Source: Bacteroidota bacterium
Lineage (GTDB): Bacteria > Bacteroidota > Bacteroidia > Chitinophagales > Chitinophagaceae
Direction of reading: 5' to 3'
DNA: 17,448 nt
NCBI GenBank assembly: GCA_023422565.1
Contig: JAFAGR010000069.1
Coordinates: 1-17,448, forward strand
Part shown: piece by piece, positions 14,130 through 17,448 of the stretch
Numbering within the stretch: position 1 is the first letter of the stretch
How the letters are laid out: the number at the start of each line of letters is the position of its first letter
Notes under the pieces: model-generated
The model's input: the letters and a program-made list of their open reading frames with translations, nothing else
The model's database searches: none
What the model was told of the DNA's origin: nothing
Program-made: the position numbers and the translations under genes

Positions 14130-15146
14130 ATGAGCCAGGCCCCTTTCAGAAAATTTATCAACCCAAAGAAGAATAGCCAGATAAAAGAAGAATTACGGCA
14201 GGAAAAGAAGAAGGCAAAAAAAGAGCGCGCCGAGTATTTTGAAAAACAGAAGAAGGAGCAATATGAACAACGCCAGGCTAAAAAGGCTGCTCTTACCGCC
14301 GGAAAAGGCGTACCACGTACCGCTGCAAAAAAAGCCGGTGTAAAAGGCACTCCTGCTTCACCATCACCTGCAAAAAAAACTACTCCGGTAAAAATCGATG
14401 AGGCCATGCCTCTAAATAAATACCTCGCGCATTGCGGAATTTGCTCAAGGCGCGATGCTGTGGCATTAATACAGGAAGAGAAGGTGAAGGTGAACGGAAA
14501 GGTAGTTACAGAGCCCGGCTATAAAGTTCAGCCTGATGATGAGGTGATTTACAACAACAAAAAAGTTTTTGTAACCAAGAACCTTGTTTACATTCTTATA
14601 AACAAGCCAAAAGATTATTTAACTACCACTGATGATCCGCAAGGCAGAAAGACGGTTCTGCAGCTCATTGAAAAAGCCACGGACCAGCGCGTTTACCCGA
14701 TTGGCAGGCTCGACAGAAATACTTCCGGCGTGTTGCTGATGACGAATGACGGAGACCTCACTCAGCAATTATCACATCCGAGCTATGAAGTGACAAAGAT
14801 CTACGAAGCGAAACTCGATAAGCCACTCACAAAAAATGATTTCGACAAAATTCTGAAAGGACTGGTGCTGGAAGACGGAAAAGTAACGGTAGATGCATTG
14901 GCTTATGCAGATGCGAAGGATAAGTCTATTATCGGCCTTGAAATTCATAGCGGAAGAAACCGCATAGTACGCCGCATTTTTGAGCATCTTGGGTATGATG
15001 TGAAAGGGCTTGACCGCGTGATGTACGCGGGCCTTACAAAGAAAAATGTGGAGCGCGGCAAATGGCGTTACCTGAGCGAGAAAGAAATTCGCACGCTTAA
15101 ATACCTCAAAAAATCAAACAAAAATCTTGGCAAGAAATCTTCCTGA
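14130..15146 (+). CDS. Pseudouridine synthase, RsuA/RluB/RluE/RluF family, with Lys-rich N-terminal extension
   Basis: A 338-residue RNA pseudouridine synthase of the S4-domain type. Residues 1-90 are a lysine-, glutamate- and alanine-rich, probably disordered or coiled extension. The S4 RNA-binding domain follows at about 93-135 (PLNKYLAHCGICSRRDAV... VKVNGK), then the catalytic domain with GRLDRNTSGVLL at 192-203, Asp195 being the nucleophile, and RNRIVRRIFEHLGY near 276-289. The nearest branch by layout is RluB (23S rRNA), but RsuA/RluF cannot be excluded, so no symbol is given. The 3' end overlaps the next pseudouridine synthase by 20 nt in another frame, which implies translational coupling. 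The last residues (KKSNKNLGKKSS) are also basic. Confidence 0.92.
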   Translation: MSQAPFRKFINPKKNSQIKEELRQEKKKAKKERAEYFEKQKKEQYEQRQAKKAALTAGKGVPRTAAKKAGVKGTPASPSPAKKTTPVKIDEAMPLNKYLAHCGICSRRDAVALIQEEKVKVNGKVVTEPGYKVQPDDEVIYNNKKVFVTKNLVYILINKPKDYLTTTDDPQGRKTVLQLIEKATDQRVYPIGRLDRNTSGVLLMTNDGDLTQQLSHPSYEVTKIYEAKLDKPLTKNDFDKILKGLVLEDGKVTVDALAYADAKDKSIIGLEIHSGRNRIVRRIFEHLGYDVKGLDRVMYAGLTKKNVERGKWRYLSEKEIRTLKYLKKSNKNLGKKSS

Positions 15147-15846
15147 AACGGTTTACGAAGATGATGACCTGGTAGCCCTCAACAAACCTTCCGGCATGCT
15201 CACCATCCCGGACCGGGAACAGGCGTATTCCCTGAAAGACATTTTGCTTGAAGAATATGGCAGCATTTTTACCATTCACAGATTAGATAAAGACACGAGC
15301 GGGTTGGTGCTGTTCGCGAAAAACGAGGCAAGCCATAAATACTACTCCGCCGCTTTCGAAAAGCGCGATGTTAAAAAATATTATACGGCAGTGGTTTCGG
15401 GGCAGCCGCCAGAAGAAGCCGGAGAAATGACCGGGCCGATCATGGAGCATTCTCTTCACAAAGGGATGATGATTGTGCACCGCAACGGAAAGCCTTCGCA
15501 CACTTCCTATAAAGTACTGGAAAAGCACCGGTCGTTTTCATTAGTTGAATTTGAATTGCATACAGGCCGCACTCACCAAATACGGGTACACGCAAAAGAT
15601 GCAGGCTTTCCTATTGCATGCGACCCGTTGTACGGAGACGGGCTTCCCGTGAAGCTTTCATCGATAAAAAAGAAATTCAAACTTTCTAAAACAGAGGAAG
15701 AAGAGAGGCCATTTTTGAACCGTCTCGCCTTGCATGCGCATCGCTTAATTTTTACGGACCTTCAAGGCAAACAAGTTGAACTTGAAGCACCCCTGCCAAA
15801 GGAATTCACGGCACTCATGCGACAAATATCGAAGTGGGAGAAATAA
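15127..15846 (+). CDS. Pseudouridine synthase, RluA family, TTG start
   Basis: A roughly 239-residue RNA pseudouridine synthase of the RluA/RluC/RluD family without an S4 domain. The catalytic motif IHRLDKDTSGLVLF is at 50-63 with Asp54 as nucleophile; GRTHQIRVHAKDAGFPI at 147-163 and CDPLYGD at 165-171 are the other family blocks. The N-terminal strand VYEDDDLVALNKPSG (9-23) is complete, so the start must be near residue 1. The frame is open back to 15076 yet has no ATG or GTG; TTG at 15127 is the only standard start, 20 nt inside the preceding gene. Its stop is followed at once by the convergent dinB stop codon. Target (23S rRNA or tRNA) unknown. Confidence 0.9.
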   Translation: MARNLPETVYEDDDLVALNKPSGMLTIPDREQAYSLKDILLEEYGSIFTIHRLDKDTSGLVLFAKNEASHKYYSAAFEKRDVKKYYTAVVSGQPPEEAGEMTGPIMEHSLHKGMMIVHRNGKPSHTSYKVLEKHRSFSLVEFELHTGRTHQIRVHAKDAGFPIACDPLYGDGLPVKLSSIKKKFKLSKTEEEERPFLNRLALHAHRLIFTDLQGKQVELEAPLPKEFTALMRQISKWEK

Positions 15847-16989
15847 CTATTTTCCTGAAGCGCGTTTCACCTTTGAGGTTCCAAACTTTCCTTTAATGCC
15901 ATCTACGGCTTTGTAGAGTTTACTTTTCTTCGCCGTGTCAGAAAACAAATTCGTTTGTACAGCATCCCTGGTAAGTTCTGTAAGACGTACACCCAGCAGT
16001 CTTACAGGGGTTCCCCTCTTATACAGTTTTTTAAACAAATCCTTCAGCACCGGAATGATTTCATCATCTGCAGATGTATAAGGAATCGTGGTTTGTTTGC
16101 TAACCGTTTCAAAATCGGGATAGCGTATTTTAACGGCAACACAGCCTGTAACCATATTGTCACCACGAAGTTCATAACATACTTTTTCGGCCTGTCTTAC
16201 AAGTTCTTTCTGAATATCTTCAACCTTAACAAGATTATCCGAAAAGGTATTCTCTGTAGAAATTGACTTTGCCTCGTGCCATGATGAAACTTCACTCATA
16301 CTGATGGCCTGGCACTTCCGCCAGAGTTCAGTTCCCCATTTTCCAAATCTTTTTTCCAATTCAGCCTCACCGATCTCCTGTAATGAACTTATCCTGAAGA
16401 TGCCCATTGCGTGCAACACTTCCTTTGCGTGCTTGCCCACACCGGGGATTTCGCCGACTTCCAGCGAGGAAAGAAAATCTTTTTCTTTCCCGTGCGGCAC
16501 GTACAGGTAACCGTTAGGCTTAGCCTGGTTCGTGGCTATTTTCGCCATCATTTTGTTTGATGACAATCCGAATGAAATTGGGAGCCCGGTTTCATCCATG
16601 ATTTTTTTTCGAAGATCGATCGTCCATTGCAGGGGCTCGAAGTATTTGTCCATGCCCGTGAGATCAATGTAAAATTCATCAATAGATGCCTTTTCAAATA
16701 GGGGTGCTTCCGCGGCAATAATGGAAGTGACCTTGCGTGAGTAATGGCTATAATCGGCATAACTGCCTTTTATAAAGATCGCGGCAGGACAAAGCAACTG
16801 TGCCTGTTTAGCCGGCATTGCCGAATGAACGCCAAACTTTCGCGCCTCATAACTGCATGCCGCCACCACGCCACGTTCCTTGCCGCCCACAATTACCGGC
16901 TTGCCTTTAAGAGAAGGATCTTTCAAAACCTCTACGGATACGAAAAAAGAATCCAGGTCGAAGTGCGCTATGATGCGGGGCCTATCCAA
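15847..16989 (-). CDS. dinB: DNA polymerase IV (Y-family), TTG start
   Basis: Error-prone translesion polymerase, 380 residues. Palm catalytic residues are present: Asp11 in HFDLDSFF and Asp104-Glu105 in SIDEFYIDLTG, and the steric-gate Phe is F15 or F16 of the same FF pair. A helix-hairpin-helix region is seen at GEIPGVGKHAKEVL (179-192), and the little-finger domain covers about 240-345. QTNLF at 345-349 fits a beta-clamp binding motif, followed by a basic tail. The conserved HFDLDS strand begins at residue 9, so the TTG at 16989 (9 nt after the rimM stop) is the only workable start; the next in-frame ATG is Met58, past the first catalytic Asp. It lies in the same frame as rimM with only one UGA between them. 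No recA/LexA box was identified. Confidence 0.92.
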   Translation of the reverse strand: MDRPRIIAHFDLDSFFVSVEVLKDPSLKGKPVIVGGKERGVVAACSYEARKFGVHSAMPAKQAQLLCPAAIFIKGSYADYSHYSRKVTSIIAAEAPLFEKASIDEFYIDLTGMDKYFEPLQWTIDLRKKIMDETGLPISFGLSSNKMMAKIATNQAKPNGYLYVPHGKEKDFLSSLEVGEIPGVGKHAKEVLHAMGIFRISSLQEIGEAELEKRFGKWGTELWRKCQAISMSEVSSWHEAKSISTENTFSDNLVKVEDIQKELVRQAEKVCYELRGDNMVTGCVAVKIRYPDFETVSKQTTIPYTSADDEIIPVLKDLFKKLYKRGTPVRLLGVRLTELTRDAVQTNLFSDTAKKSKLYKAVDGIKGKFGTSKVKRASGK

Positions 16990-16998
16990 GAGAGATGA

Positions 16999-17448
16999 TC
17001 ATTGATAAATTTCAAGAAGTCCGTCAGGTAAGGTAACAATCACCTCCTTTTTCTTCTGATCCACTTTAAGTAAGCTTTCTTCATGAATCGGGATCAGTGC
17101 CTCTTTCCCATTTATTATAATTGTGCAAAGTACCTGATGAGGTTGCTCAATAACTTCCGTGATCGTACCAAGTATCTTTCCATCCTCAACCATGTTGAAT
17201 CCAAGAAGCGCTATCGGTGCGGAAGGTTCGGCGTATTTTTTGAAATCAGCTTCAGGTAACCAAACTTCTTTGGGATAAACTTTTTTTGCCGCTTCCTTTG
17301 AATTCAGCCCGTCGAGTTTTAACAAGGTTTCCGATTCGTTTCGAACGGATGTTTTTTCTATAAAATATGGAATGAAGCTTCCTTTACTTTCTTCAATGAA
17401 GATGGCGGCAAGGCCTTTCAGAGAAGTTTTTTTTCCAAGGTTATGCAC
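16999..17448 (-). CDS. rimM: 16S rRNA processing/maturation factor RimM (partial, N-terminus off the window)
   Basis: RimM helps mature the head of the 30S subunit and binds S19. The visible 150 codons start inside the N-terminal domain (HNLGKKTSLKGL, which in the family follows a conserved LVLKHH stretch), so about 20-25 residues are beyond the edge. The C-terminal PRC-barrel domain spans about residues 75-149 of the visible part (VWLPEADF, GTITEVIEQP, KEALIPIHEESL, VTLPDGLLEIY). The GTG at the edge is not the true start. dinB follows after 9 nt; trmD, the common partner in other lineages, is not immediately downstream. Confidence 0.92.
   Translation of the reverse strand: MHNLGKKTSLKGLAAIFIEESKGSFIPYFIEKTSVRNESETLLKLDGLNSKEAAKKVYPKEVWLPEADFKKYAEPSAPIALLGFNMVEDGKILGTITEVIEQPHQVLCTIIINGKEALIPIHEESLLKVDQKKKEVIVTLPDGLLEIYQ

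Noticed and set aside
15090..15150. Possible programmed frameshift fusing the two pseudouridine synthases
   Set aside because: The second gene is in the +1 frame, while the A-rich run would suit -1 slippage, and the terminal TCC TGA does not resemble the known +1 site of prfB. Overlap with TTG initiation is simpler.
1..17448. Mobile elements, CRISPR arrays, tRNA or rRNA genes, toxin-antitoxin or defence genes
   Set aside because: I found no direct repeats with spacers, no transposase or integrase motifs, no cloverleaf-like sequence and no recognised defence domains.

Overview
The window looks like an ordinary chromosomal stretch from a member of the Bacteroidota, most likely the Chitinophagaceae or a close relative (an inference from protein style and regulatory signals, not a database match). 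The pointers are near-perfect TAnnTTTG -7 promoter boxes in front of several genes, weak or absent Shine-Dalgarno sequences, many lipoproteins with a short lipobox, a DUF4836-like lipoprotein, and a PstS-like lipoprotein paired with a TPR protein. I see no rRNA, tRNA, CRISPR array, insertion sequence, integrase or phage gene. Coding density is very high: no gene-free stretch reaches 300 bases.

Layout. (1) Positions 1-2703, minus strand: the start of a complex I operon, nuoA-nuoB-nuoC-nuoD, with nuoD running off the left edge and a good promoter upstream of nuoA. (2) 2728-5689, minus strand: a three-gene envelope module (small two-TM protein, PstS-like lipoprotein, periplasmic TPR protein) closed by a clear intrinsic terminator. 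(3) 5794-9343, plus strand: low-molecular-weight phosphotyrosine phosphatase, hisS, and a large DUF4836-like lipoprotein, ending in a strong terminator. (4) 9344-11173, plus strand: a two-gene ABC transporter of the FtsX/MacB type whose ATPase has several altered motifs and whose start codon touches the U-tract of the preceding terminator. (5) 11170-12363, minus strand: a thiolase whose stop codon overlaps that of the ABC permease. (6) 12450-15846, plus strand: rlmN, a Spy-like secreted protein with a Met/His/Lys-rich tail, and two overlapping pseudouridine synthases of different families. (7) 15847-17448, minus strand: rimM (5' end off the right edge) followed in the same frame by dinB, which must start at TTG.

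Themes: respiration (nuo), translation and RNA modification (hisS, rlmN, two pseudouridine synthases, rimM), and cell-envelope lipoproteins and transport. I found no clear new defence or mobile system. The observations most worth a second look are the ABC transporter with the unusual ATPase and its terminator-abutted start, the single-stop in-frame rimM-dinB junction, the overlapping pseudouridine synthase pair, predicted leaderless promoters, and a Cys-rich insertion in the PstS-like lipoprotein.
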